This document shows, in pieces, positions 42,438-49,844 of a stretch of 64,000 bases of DNA (position 1 is the stretch's first letter; each line of letters starts with the position of its first letter). A program made the translations under genes and the position numbers. The notes under the pieces are model-generated. The model made no database searches. It was given only the letters and a program-made list of their open reading frames with translations, and had not been told where the DNA came from. Location: contig NZ_KE386821.1 of NCBI RefSeq assembly GCF_000428945.1, positions 59,330-123,329 on the forward strand, given 5' to 3'. The DNA is from Hamadaea tsunoensis DSM 44101. GTDB lineage: Bacteria; Actinomycetota; Actinomycetes; Mycobacteriales; Micromonosporaceae.

Positions 42438-43508
42438 ATGCGGCTGACCGTCGTCGCCAACCCGGGCAGCCGCCGGGCGGTGCTGTTCGCCGCCGCGGCG
42501 GCGCGGGCCGGCCTGCCCGAACCCGAGATCGTCGCCTGGCACGACGTCGCCGCCGGCGCCGCGCTCCGTCTCACACCCCATTCCCTGGTACGCCTGGAGT
42601 CCCCCGGCGAGGACCCGGAAGTGGACCGGCTGCTGCGCGGCGCCGCCGTGCCGCTCGAGCACGGCGAGCTGGCCGGCGGCCGGTCCTGGTACGCCGGATT
42701 CCGCCGGGCCGTCGAGCGGGTCGCCGACGCCGCCCGGGAACAGGGCGCGTACCTGTGGGGGGACCCGGCCGAGGTGGCGGTCATGTTCGACAAGGCGGCC
42801 TGCCACGCCCGGCTGTCCGCCGCGGGCATCCCGGTCCCGCCCGCCCTGCCGGAGTCCCCCGTGGACTGGGCGGATCTGCGTACGCGGCTGACGGACGCGG
42901 GGTGGCGGCGCGTCTTCGTCAAGCCCCGGCACGGGTCGTCGGCCGCGGGCGTGATCGCGCTCGAATTCGGGCCCGCGGGGCGGCTGTCGGCCACCACGTC
43001 AGTGGAACCGGCCGGCGGCAAGCTGTTCAACTCCCTGCGCGTACGCCGCCATCGCGACGAACAGACGGTCGCGGCGATCGTCGACCGGCTGGCCCCCGAC
43101 GGCCTGCACGTCGAGCGCTGGTTCCCGAAGGCGGGGCTCGGCGGGCGCGTCATCGACCTGCGGGTCGTGGTGATCGGCGGCGAACCGTCGCACGTGGTCG
43201 TGCGGGGCAGCACCTCGCCGATGACCAACCTGCACCTCGGCGGCGTCCGGGGCGACCTGGCCGAGGTGCGCGCCGCCGCCGGCCCCGAGTACGCGGCGGC
43301 CCTGGACACCTGCCGCCGGGTGGCGGACGCGTTCCCGGGCAGCCCGCACGTCGGCGTCGACCTGATGCTCGGCTCCGGCTGGCGCTCGCACGCCGTCGCC
43401 GAGGTCAACGCGTTCGGCGACCTGCTGCCCAACCTGCTCGTCGACGGCCGGGACACCTATGACGCGGAGCTGGCCTCGCTGGCGGCGAGCCGGTGGGTGA
43501 CCGCGTGA
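42438..43508 (+). CDS. STM4014-family ATP-grasp-like protein
   Basis: A 356-residue protein of the STM4014 family. The C-terminal two thirds look like an ATP-grasp ligase: RRVFVKPRHGSSAAGVIALE is the Lys-Gly ATP loop. DGLHVERWFPKAGLGGRVID and DLRVVVIGGEPSHVVVRGS form the central sheet. HVGVDLMLGSGW and VAEVNAFGDLLP carry metal-binding Asp and Glu/Asn residues. It would form an amide or similar bond with ATP. The substrate is unknown. The stop overlaps the start of STM4013 (GTGA). Its place between the repeat protein and two radical SAM enzymes suggests modification of a peptide or small molecule. Confidence 0.85.
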   Translation: MRLTVVANPGSRRAVLFAAAAARAGLPEPEIVAWHDVAAGAALRLTPHSLVRLESPGEDPEVDRLLRGAAVPLEHGELAGGRSWYAGFRRAVERVADAAREQGAYLWGDPAEVAVMFDKAACHARLSAAGIPVPPALPESPVDWADLRTRLTDAGWRRVFVKPRHGSSAAGVIALEFGPAGRLSATTSVEPAGGKLFNSLRVRRHRDEQTVAAIVDRLAPDGLHVERWFPKAGLGGRVIDLRVVVIGGEPSHVVVRGSTSPMTNLHLGGVRGDLAEVRAAAGPEYAAALDTCRRVADAFPGSPHVGVDLMLGSGWRSHAVAEVNAFGDLLPNLLVDGRDTYDAELASLAASRWVTA

Positions 43509-44320
43509 GCCCGGACATGACGGCGGTCGTCGGCTCGCACGACCTCGCCCTGATCACCCTGGACACGCTGCGCTACGACGTGGCCGCGGACCTCGCCGCC
43601 GCCGGGCGTACGCCGAACCTGGCCCGGGTCCTGCCCGGCGGGGTCTGGGAGCGGCGGCACACGCCGGCGAGCTTCACCTACGCCGCGCATCACGCGTTCT
43701 TCGCCGGCTTCCTGCCGACCCCGGCCGGGTCCGGTCCCCACGCCCGGCTGTTCGCCGCCCGGTTCCCCGGCAGCGAGACGACCGCCGACGGCACCTGGGT
43801 GTTCGACGCGCCCGACCTGGTCGCCGGGCTGGCCGACGCCGGGTACCACACGCTGTGCCTGGGCGGCGTCGGCTTCTTCAACCGCCGCTCGGCGCTGGGC
43901 AGCGTCCTGCCGGGACTGTTCCGCGAGGACCACTGGCGGCCGGAGTTCGGCGTCACCGAACCCGATTCGCTGCGCCACCAGCTCGACCAGCTCCAGGCGA
44001 GCATCGGCGGGCTGGCACCGGCGCGGCCGCTGTTCACGTTCCTCAACGTGTCGGCCCTGCACCAGCCCAACCGGCACTACCTGCCGGGCGCCGACGCCGA
44101 CAGCGTCGACAGCCACGCCGCCGCGCTGTCGTATGTGGATGGACGGCTGCCGCGGCTGTTCGCCCTGCTGACCTCGCGCGGCCGGCCGTGCTTCGTCATC
44201 GTGTGCGCCGACCACGGCACCGCGTACGGCGAGGACGGGCACCAGGGGCACCGCGTCGGCCACGAGGTCGTCTGGACGGTCCCGTACGCCCACTTCACCC
44301 TGCACCCCGGAGACTGGTGA
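43505..44320 (+). CDS. STM4013-family alkaline-phosphatase-fold metalloenzyme
   Basis: A 271-residue member of the sulfatase/alkaline-phosphatase superfamily. The N-terminal LALITLDTLRYDVAADLA carries the metal Asp and the Thr that is often the nucleophile. Near the C terminus IVCADHGTAYGEDGHQGHRV carries the Asp and His metal ligands. The rest includes FLNVSALHQPNRHYLPG. It is shorter than normal sulfatases and cytoplasmic. It might act as phosphatase, phosphodiesterase or mutase in the cluster. The GTG at 43505 overlaps the stop of STM4014. Its own stop shares one base with the STM4012 ATG. Confidence 0.83.
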   Translation: MSPDMTAVVGSHDLALITLDTLRYDVAADLAAAGRTPNLARVLPGGVWERRHTPASFTYAAHHAFFAGFLPTPAGSGPHARLFAARFPGSETTADGTWVFDAPDLVAGLADAGYHTLCLGGVGFFNRRSALGSVLPGLFREDHWRPEFGVTEPDSLRHQLDQLQASIGGLAPARPLFTFLNVSALHQPNRHYLPGADADSVDSHAAALSYVDGRLPRLFALLTSRGRPCFVIVCADHGTAYGEDGHQGHRVGHEVVWTVPYAHFTLHPGDW

Positions 44321-45642
44321 TGATGCTCGACGGCTCGCCGTACCAGGGCTACCTGTACGCGTACCCGCACAAGACGGCGTACCGGCGGCTGGAACCGCGG
44401 CCGGCGTTGAAGGACGTGTGGCGGGACGAGCCGCGCGACGGGCTGTTCCTCTACGTGCACGTTCCGTTCTGCGAGATGCGCTGCGGCTTCTGCAACCTGT
44501 TCACCCGCGCCCGGCCGCCCGCCGAGCAGGTGTCGGCGTACCTGCGGCAGCTGCGGGTGCAGGCCGAGGAGGTCGCGTCGGCGGTCGGCCCGGCCGCGTA
44601 CGCCCGGGCGGCCTTCGGCGGCGGTACGCCGACCTACCTGACGGCCGCCGAGCTGGCCGACCTGTTCGCGGTCACCGAAGACGTGCTGGGCCTGCGGCCG
44701 GCCGCGGCGGGGCTGTCCGTCGAGACCTCCCCGGCGACCGCGACCCCCGACCGGCTGGAGATCCTGGCCGCCCACGGTACGCAGCGGGTCAGCATCGGCG
44801 TACAGAGCTTCCTGGACACCGAGGCGCACGCCGCCGGGCGGCCTCAGCACCGGGAAGACGTCGACCGGGCGCTGGACGCGTTGCGGGCGGCCGGTTTCCC
44901 GATGCTGAACCTCGACCTGATCTACGGCATTCCCGGGCAGACCGCCGACACGTGGGACTACTCGCTGCGTACGGCGCTGGGCTGGCGGCCCGAAGAGCTC
45001 TTCCTCTACCCGCTGTACGTGCGGCCGCTGACCGGTCTCGGCCGGCGCGGCGCGCCCGACGGGCCCGACGACGAGTGGGACCGGCAGCGGCTCGACCTCT
45101 ACCGGCAGGGCCGCGACCTCCTGCTGGCGGCCGGCTACCGGCAGCTGTCCATGCGCCACTTCCGCCGGGCCGACGTCGCCGATCCGGGCGGCCCGGACTA
45201 CTGCTGCCAGGACGACGGCATGATCGGACTCGGCTGCGGCGCCCGCTCCTACACCCGGGACCTGCACTACTCCTTCGATTACGCGGTCGGCATCGCCGAG
45301 GTGCGCGGCATCATCGAGGACTACCTGGACCGGCCGGCCGGCGACTTCGCGTACGCGGAGGTGGGTTTCGCCCTGGACGAGCGCGAGCAGCGGCTGCGCT
45401 GGCTGGTGAAGACGTTGCTGCGGACCGACGGGCTCGACGCGGCCGCCTACCGCGCGCGGTTCGGCACCGAACCGGGCGCGGACCACCCGCACCTGGGTGA
45501 GCTCGAAGACCGGGGCTGGGCGGCGTGGGACGGCGACCGGCTCGCGCTGACCCCGGAGGGTGTCGGCCGCGGCGACCAGATCGGCCCGTGGCTGATCTCC
45601 GACACCGTCCGCGCCGCGATGACCGGGGCGGCCGTACGGTGA
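44320..45642 (+). CDS. STM4012-family radical SAM protein (HemN/HemW-like)
   Basis: A 440-residue radical SAM enzyme. YVHVPFCEMRCGFCNLFTR holds the iron-sulphur CxxxCxxC at residues 51, 55 and 58. RAAFGGGTPTYLT binds S-adenosylmethionine. SIGVQSF and LNLDLIYGIPGQT match the HemN/HemW-type barrel. A helical HemN_C-like domain follows. GCGARSYTRDLHYSFD is also HemN-like. Despite this likeness it is not part of a heme operon and is distinct by family and context. It is translationally coupled on both sides. Probable radical chemistry on the cluster's unknown substrate, perhaps with heme or a methyl group as cofactor. Confidence 0.88.
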   Translation: MMLDGSPYQGYLYAYPHKTAYRRLEPRPALKDVWRDEPRDGLFLYVHVPFCEMRCGFCNLFTRARPPAEQVSAYLRQLRVQAEEVASAVGPAAYARAAFGGGTPTYLTAAELADLFAVTEDVLGLRPAAAGLSVETSPATATPDRLEILAAHGTQRVSIGVQSFLDTEAHAAGRPQHREDVDRALDALRAAGFPMLNLDLIYGIPGQTADTWDYSLRTALGWRPEELFLYPLYVRPLTGLGRRGAPDGPDDEWDRQRLDLYRQGRDLLLAAGYRQLSMRHFRRADVADPGGPDYCCQDDGMIGLGCGARSYTRDLHYSFDYAVGIAEVRGIIEDYLDRPAGDFAYAEVGFALDEREQRLRWLVKTLLRTDGLDAAAYRARFGTEPGADHPHLGELEDRGWAAWDGDRLALTPEGVGRGDQIGPWLISDTVRAAMTGAAVR

Positions 45643-46535
45643 ACCTGCTCATGCTCTACCGGGGGCCGCTTTCCAGCTGCAACTACGACTGCCCGTACTG
45701 CCCGTTCGCGAAGCGGCGCGACAGCCCGGAACAACTGCGCGCCGACCGCGCGGCGCTGGACCGGTTCGTCGACTGGACGGTGGCGAACCCGTTCGGCGAC
45801 AAGCTTTCCGTGCTCTTCACGCCGTGGGGCGAGGGCCTGACCCGGTCGTGGTACCGCGACGCCCTGGTACGCCTGTCGCACCAGCCGCACGTCGAACGGG
45901 TCGCCATCCAGACGAACCTGGCGGGCCGGCTCGGCTGGGTGGCCGAGGCGGACGCGTCCCGGCTCGCGCTGTGGGCGACCTACCATCCCGGCCAGACGAC
46001 CCGGGAGCGGTTCCTGCGCGCCTGCGCGACCCTGGACGGGCACGGCATCCGGCATTCGGTGGGCATGGTCGGGCTGCCCGAACACCTCGACGAGGCGAGG
46101 GCGATGCGGGCCGCCCTGCCCGCCGGCACGTACCTGTGGATCAACGCGGCCGACGGGCACGGGTACACCGCCGACGAAGAGACACAGTGGACGGACATCG
46201 ACCCCCTGTTCGGCTACAGCGTCCGCCCGCACGCCTCGGCCGGCCACGAGTGCTGGGCCGGTGAGACGGCGGTGTCGGTCAACGGAGACGGCCTCGTACG
46301 CCGCTGCCACTTCCTGCCCGAGCCGCTCGGCAACCTCTACGACGGCTCGTTCCGGGCAGCCCTGAAGCCGCGGGCGTGCCCGGCGACCAGCTGCGACTGC
46401 CACATCGGATACGTGCACCTCAAGCGGCTCGGCCTGCACGAGGTGTTCGCGGGCGGGGTCGCCGAACGCATCCCCGCCAACCTGCCCACCTGGGGTACGC
46501 CCCACCAGTCCATCAGATCGGCGGCACACCTCTGA
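45639..46535 (+). CDS. STM4011-family radical SAM protein with a SPASM-like cysteine cluster
   Basis: A 298-residue radical SAM protein. SSCNYDCPYC gives CxxxCxxC at residues 14, 18 and 21. The C-terminal part has a Cys, then 12 residues, Gly, 4 residues, Cys (HECWAGETAVSVNGDG followed by LVRRC), and further on CPATSCDC. This matches the start of the SPASM/Twitch auxiliary-cluster pattern used by peptide-modifying enzymes. The GTG at 45639 overlaps the stop of STM4012 (GTGA). It is the last gene of the operon. Together with STM4014 and STM4012 it suggests modification of a peptide or amino-acid-derived product; no precursor peptide is visible. Confidence 0.87.
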   Translation: MNLLMLYRGPLSSCNYDCPYCPFAKRRDSPEQLRADRAALDRFVDWTVANPFGDKLSVLFTPWGEGLTRSWYRDALVRLSHQPHVERVAIQTNLAGRLGWVAEADASRLALWATYHPGQTTRERFLRACATLDGHGIRHSVGMVGLPEHLDEARAMRAALPAGTYLWINAADGHGYTADEETQWTDIDPLFGYSVRPHASAGHECWAGETAVSVNGDGLVRRCHFLPEPLGNLYDGSFRAALKPRACPATSCDCHIGYVHLKRLGLHEVFAGGVAERIPANLPTWGTPHQSIRSAAHL

Positions 46536-46572
46536 CGCGGTCTCCGCTCGTGATCGAGGCACGCCGAATGTG

Positions 46573-46646
46573 GATCGTGACGGATGCCTGGAAAGTGACG
46601 TCATTCCGGCCAGAATGATGTTTCTCTCCGGACATCCGTCAAGATC
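46573..46646. repeat. 34-base imperfect inverted repeat (GATC-capped)
   Basis: Arm 1 (46573-46606) starts GATCGTGACGGATG and ends TCATTC. Arm 2 (46613-46646) is its approximate complement and ends CATCCGTCAAGATC. The loop has 6 bases. About three quarters of positions pair. It is similar to the next repeat in its GATCTTGACGGATG core. Confidence 0.85.
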
Positions 46647-46708
46647 CGGTCTGCTGCGGCCCGCTCCAACTCGGATGAATGCGGAAAGGTACCGACTGCC
46701 GGCGACAT

Positions 46709-46781
46709 GATCTTGACCGATGTGGCGAAACCGACCCTACCGGCGGCGGGAAGCGTTGATTTCGCCACATCCGTCAAGATC
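46709..46781. repeat. 22-base near-perfect inverted repeat (GATCTTGAC core)
   Basis: Arm 1 (46709-46730) is GATCTTGACCGATGTGGCGA followed by AA. Arm 2 (46760-46781) is its complement with a single mismatch. The loop has 29 bases. It belongs to the same GATC-capped repeat family as the neighbouring element and those at 9255 and 36709. Confidence 0.88.
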
Positions 46782-46893
46782 CCGCTTGCCCTTCGACGCC
46801 ATCCCGGTGACGGCGTGATCGCCGGATCCCGGCGAAGCGACGCCGAGGAAGGCAGGGCGGGCCGATCCACACAAGCGACCGCAGAGCCGCGAC

Positions 46894-47442
46894 CTACAGG
46901 CCCAGCGGGACCGGAGCCGTCGGCGTACCGGTGGTGAGCAGCGCCGTCAATGGTGTGGCGAGGTCGCGGGGCGAGAACAGGTCAGGGCCCGTGTAGCCGA
47001 CGATCTCCGAGAGCCGCCACCAGCGGAACGCGGCCAGGTTCTCCTCCGCGGCGAGCACGTCGTCGGTGAACTCGCCGCGGGGCTCGAAGTGGCTCACTCG
47101 GACGAGGAAGTAGTCGTTGACGATCCCGTCGAAGCCCGGCGCCGAGTCGGCGAAGAGGATTTCCTGGTGCCAGACGTGCGGTGGGTCCGCGATGATCGGG
47201 AGACCGGTCTCCTCGCGTAGCTCGCGGCGCAGGGCCGTCAGCGGATCCTCGCCGGATTCGACGCCCCCGCCCGGTGCCGCCCACACGCCCGTCGCCTGGC
47301 TCGGCACCGCCGGGTGCGGAGGGACGAACCGGCACAACAGGATGCGGTCGTCCTCGTCCACCATGATCGCCCGGACGGCCCGGCGCAACCTCGGCGTCGT
47401 AGTCCGCCGGGTGGGGCGATGATCTCCGGACACTACGATCAC
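46894..47442 (-). CDS. Nudix hydrolase
   Basis: A 182-residue Nudix protein. The Nudix box GGVESGEDPLTALRRELREE, then TGL, has all metal-binding glutamates (G-5x-E-7x-REUxEExGU). The preceding AVRAIMVDEDDRILLCRFVP is the usual first strand. It should hydrolyse a nucleoside diphosphate linked to another moiety; the substrate cannot be told. The start is one of two GTG codons (47442 or 47433), neither with a strong RBS. It is downstream of and on the same strand as the DUF6745 gene, 32 bases away. Confidence 0.88.
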   Translation of the reverse strand: MIVVSGDHRPTRRTTTPRLRRAVRAIMVDEDDRILLCRFVPPHPAVPSQATGVWAAPGGGVESGEDPLTALRRELREETGLPIIADPPHVWHQEILFADSAPGFDGIVNDYFLVRVSHFEPRGEFTDDVLAAEENLAAFRWWRLSEIVGYTGPDLFSPRDLATPLTALLTTGTPTAPVPLGL

Positions 47443-47474
47443 CTCGTCTGGTCGCTGCCGTACATAGGCGAACG

Positions 47475-48614
47475 TCAGGTCTGCTGCTGCGGCGCGTACT
47501 CGTCGGCGGTGAGGTCGAACGTCCACGCCACACCCTCCCGGGCGGTACGCACGCTCGGCGGCACCCGCAGGAAGTAGGTGCGGCTGGTGCCGTCCGGTTC
47601 CGGCGTGGAGTTGACGACCTCGACCATGACCAGCGGCTCGTCGCCGGGCAGGTCGACGCGCCACAGGATGCCGTAGTCGTCGGACTGGACCCGGGTCGCG
47701 TCGGACTCGCTGAGGTAGCGGTCGAAGCCGAAGTACTCCAGCATGACCCGGCGGATCTCGGCGTTCTCCTCCGTCCGGATCCGTTCGGCGGTCAGGTCCG
47801 GCAGCTGCGCGGCGACGTCGTCGGGGACCGGCATGCCGCGCCACGCGTACATGCTGAAACCGTCCGGGTAGGACAGTGCCGGGCCGCCCGCCTGGTGCAG
47901 CCGGCCGAGGTTGTCGCGGTGCAGCTGCGCGGGCCGCTCGGTGACGACGGCGATCCGCTCGAACGCCCACCACCAGCCGGCGGACCGGGCGACCTGGGCG
48001 AGCCCGGCCAGCTCCGGCTGCTCGTCGTCGAACGCGGCCAGCCACGCCGCGTCGTACTGGCCGTGGATGACGTCGAGCAGCGCGTCCCGGGCGGCCTCGC
48101 CGAGGTCGCCGTCGGCCGAGAAGTCGGCGTCGAGCCGGGTGCGGACCGGGCTGACGATCCGCTCGGTCAGCTGCTGCCAGCAGCGGCGGGTCGTCGCCAC
48201 GCTGTGCCGCGCGTAGCCGACCGGGCCGAGGGCGCCGGCGATCGCGGACCGGGCCCGCGCCCACGGGCCCGTACGCACTTTCGACCGCACGCTCGCGCCC
48301 AGCGTCACCTCGCCGGGCACGACGCCCTGCTCGGCGAGCCAGTCGGCGACGTAGGGATCGCCGGATTCGCCTCTCGACAGCATGGCCACGGCGGCGGCCC
48401 CGGCCGCGGGGGAGCCGAGCCACACGATGTGCTCGGGCTCGGCCAGCCCGGCGGCCCGGTACGCGGCGCGGACCCCGGCCTCGGCGGCGGGACGGTCGGC
48501 CGGTGCGGTGGACAGCCCGTGGGCGAGCCATTCCTCGGCCCGCTCGGCGAGCCGGGCATCGTCGATCAGCGGGTCGGTCGGCGCATCGACGGCGGTGTCG
48601 GTCGGCTGGCCCAT
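47475..48614 (-). CDS. DUF6745-like protein
   Basis: A 379-residue protein that resembles DUF6745 family members. The core phrase is GGPALSYPDGFSMYAWRGMP, followed by AEIRRVMLEYFGFDRYL. The N-terminal ~100 residues are helical (WLAHGLSTAPADRPAAEAGV). Related proteins often occur beside leucine-rich-repeat proteins and are of unknown function. There is no signal peptide or membrane span. The ATG at 48614 shares a base with the stop of the small upstream gene (TGATG), so the two are translationally coupled and probably act together. Confidence 0.75.
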   Translation of the reverse strand: MGQPTDTAVDAPTDPLIDDARLAERAEEWLAHGLSTAPADRPAAEAGVRAAYRAAGLAEPEHIVWLGSPAAGAAAVAMLSRGESGDPYVADWLAEQGVVPGEVTLGASVRSKVRTGPWARARSAIAGALGPVGYARHSVATTRRCWQQLTERIVSPVRTRLDADFSADGDLGEAARDALLDVIHGQYDAAWLAAFDDEQPELAGLAQVARSAGWWWAFERIAVVTERPAQLHRDNLGRLHQAGGPALSYPDGFSMYAWRGMPVPDDVAAQLPDLTAERIRTEENAEIRRVMLEYFGFDRYLSESDATRVQSDDYGILWRVDLPGDEPLVMVEVVNSTPEPDGTSRTYFLRVPPSVRTAREGVAWTFDLTADEYAPQQQT

Positions 48615-48934
48615 CAGTCGGCCACGAACCGGATCGCGCCGGGGAAGTACTCGCGCTGCCGCACGACGCGGTACGCGCCGGGGCTCAGCGACACCGGGCC
48701 GTGCTCCTCGTGCACGAGCCGGCCGTAGCCCTCGATGACCAGGTAGAGCCGGTCGGGTTCGTCGGGCGGGCACAGCAGCGACACCCGGTCGCCGGTGGCC
48801 ACGTGCGCGTGGCCGGTCGCCTCGCCCAGGGCCAGCACCATGCGGTTGCGGCGGTCGCGCGGCGCGGCCACCAATCCCGCCGGAAGATCCGCCTCGTCGA
48901 GGGGGACCACCAGAACGTCACCTTGCCTGTGCAT
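48614..48934 (-). CDS. Small conserved partner of the DUF6745-like protein
   Basis: A 106-residue protein beginning MHRQGDVLVVPLDEADLPAG. It contains LALGEATGHAHVATGDRVSL and ends SPGAYRVVRQREYFPGAIRF. Short beta strands with GHAHV suggest a small beta-barrel such as a cupin-like fold. The family is not recognised by name. The RBS GGGAGCG precedes the ATG at 48934. It is coupled to the DUF6745 gene, so the pair is likely one functional unit. Confidence 0.72.
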   Translation of the reverse strand: MHRQGDVLVVPLDEADLPAGLVAAPRDRRNRMVLALGEATGHAHVATGDRVSLLCPPDEPDRLYLVIEGYGRLVHEEHGPVSLSPGAYRVVRQREYFPGAIRFVAD

Positions 48935-49002
48935 CGCGCTCCCACATCCGAGACTGACCCACACCCAAGGACGGACCCACGTCCGTCGGGAATGGCCACA
49001 GG

Positions 49003-49824
49003 CTACGCGGCGGGTACGACAGTTCCGTCCGGGACCGCACGGGAGGCCGCCAGCCGTTCCAGGACGAGCGCCACCCCGTCCTCGTCGTTGCTGGCCGTCA
49101 CCAGGTCGGCGCGTTCGCGTACCTCTGGGTGGGCGTTGGCGACCGCGACCGACAGGCCCGCCCACTCCAGCACCGGCAGGTCGTTGGGCATGTCGCCGAA
49201 CGCGACCACCCGGTCCGCGGTCACCCCCCACCGCTCGCACAGCGCGCGTACGGTGGCGGCTTTCGAGACGCCCGCGGCCGCGATCTCCACCATCCCGGCC
49301 GCGCCCGAGTAGGTCACCGACAATCCGAGCGCCGCGCGCCACCGCTCCAGCGCCGCGGTGGTCACCTCACCGCCGGTCCAGCCCAGCAGTTTCACGCACT
49401 GTTCGGCGTCCCAGAGTTCTTCCACGGTACGCACATCCAGCCGCGCCGGATCACGCCGGGCGCCGCGGCGCCAACCTGGTCCGGCCAGTGCTCGCGTACC
49501 GGTCTCGACCGCGAAAGCCATGTCCGGTGCGATCGCCGCCATGGTCTCCGCGGCGGCCCGGGCGACGTCCGACGGCAGGGCGGCCAGGACCTCGGTGACG
49601 CCGGTGTCCATGTCGTGCAGGACGGCTCCGTTGCAGCAGACCGCGAGGCCGCCGAGTCCCGCGCCGGCGATGAGGACGGGCAGGAACCGGGGCGGCCTCG
49701 CGGTCGCGACGACGATCCGCATCCCGGCCGCCCGGGCCGCCGCCAACGCCGCCCGCGTCCGCTCCGACACGGTGGCATCGGAGCGCAGCAGGGTTCCGTC
49801 GAGGTCGACGACGGCCAGATCCAT
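49003..49824 (-). CDS. HAD-superfamily phosphatase, Cof type
   Basis: A 273-residue HAD-IIB protein. Motif I is AVVDLDGTLLRSDATVS. Motif II is IVVATARPPRFLPVL. Motif IV is VVAFGDMPNDLPVLEWAG. The C2-type cap lies between. It should dephosphorylate small phosphorylated metabolites such as sugar phosphates or flavin precursors. It stands 20 bases after the MMPL gene on the same strand and may be transcribed with it. Confidence 0.9.
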   Translation of the reverse strand: MDLAVVDLDGTLLRSDATVSERTRAALAAARAAGMRIVVATARPPRFLPVLIAGAGLGGLAVCCNGAVLHDMDTGVTEVLAALPSDVARAAAETMAAIAPDMAFAVETGTRALAGPGWRRGARRDPARLDVRTVEELWDAEQCVKLLGWTGGEVTTAALERWRAALGLSVTYSGAAGMVEIAAAGVSKAATVRALCERWGVTADRVVAFGDMPNDLPVLEWAGLSVAVANAHPEVRERADLVTASNDEDGVALVLERLAASRAVPDGTVVPAA

Positions 49825-49844
49825 CGGGTCAGACTACGGCGCGC

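Larger units (their letters stand above)
46536..46893. other. 358-bp non-coding stretch between operon ends
   Basis: This converging intergenic region holds the two long inverted repeats listed separately and no convincing gene. Short open frames across it are fully explained by the repeats. The repeats may serve as terminators for the STM4011 operon on one side and the Nudix gene on the other. Confidence 0.7.

Noticed and set aside
40692-42932. 746-codon minus frame covering the STM4015 gene
   Set aside because: Only its last 182 codons look like a real membrane protein with a proper start at 41240. The rest is antisense to STM4015/STM4014.
44320-45642. HemW/HemN heme-pathway enzyme
   Set aside because: The motifs resemble HemN, but the gene is embedded in the STM4015-4011 operon and no heme gene is near; the STM4012 assignment fits better.
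46894-48531. 545-codon frame joining the Nudix domain to an upstream stretch
   Set aside because: The upstream part is Arg/Gly-rich and out of frame with the DUF6745 gene that clearly occupies it. The Nudix gene has its own GTG starts.
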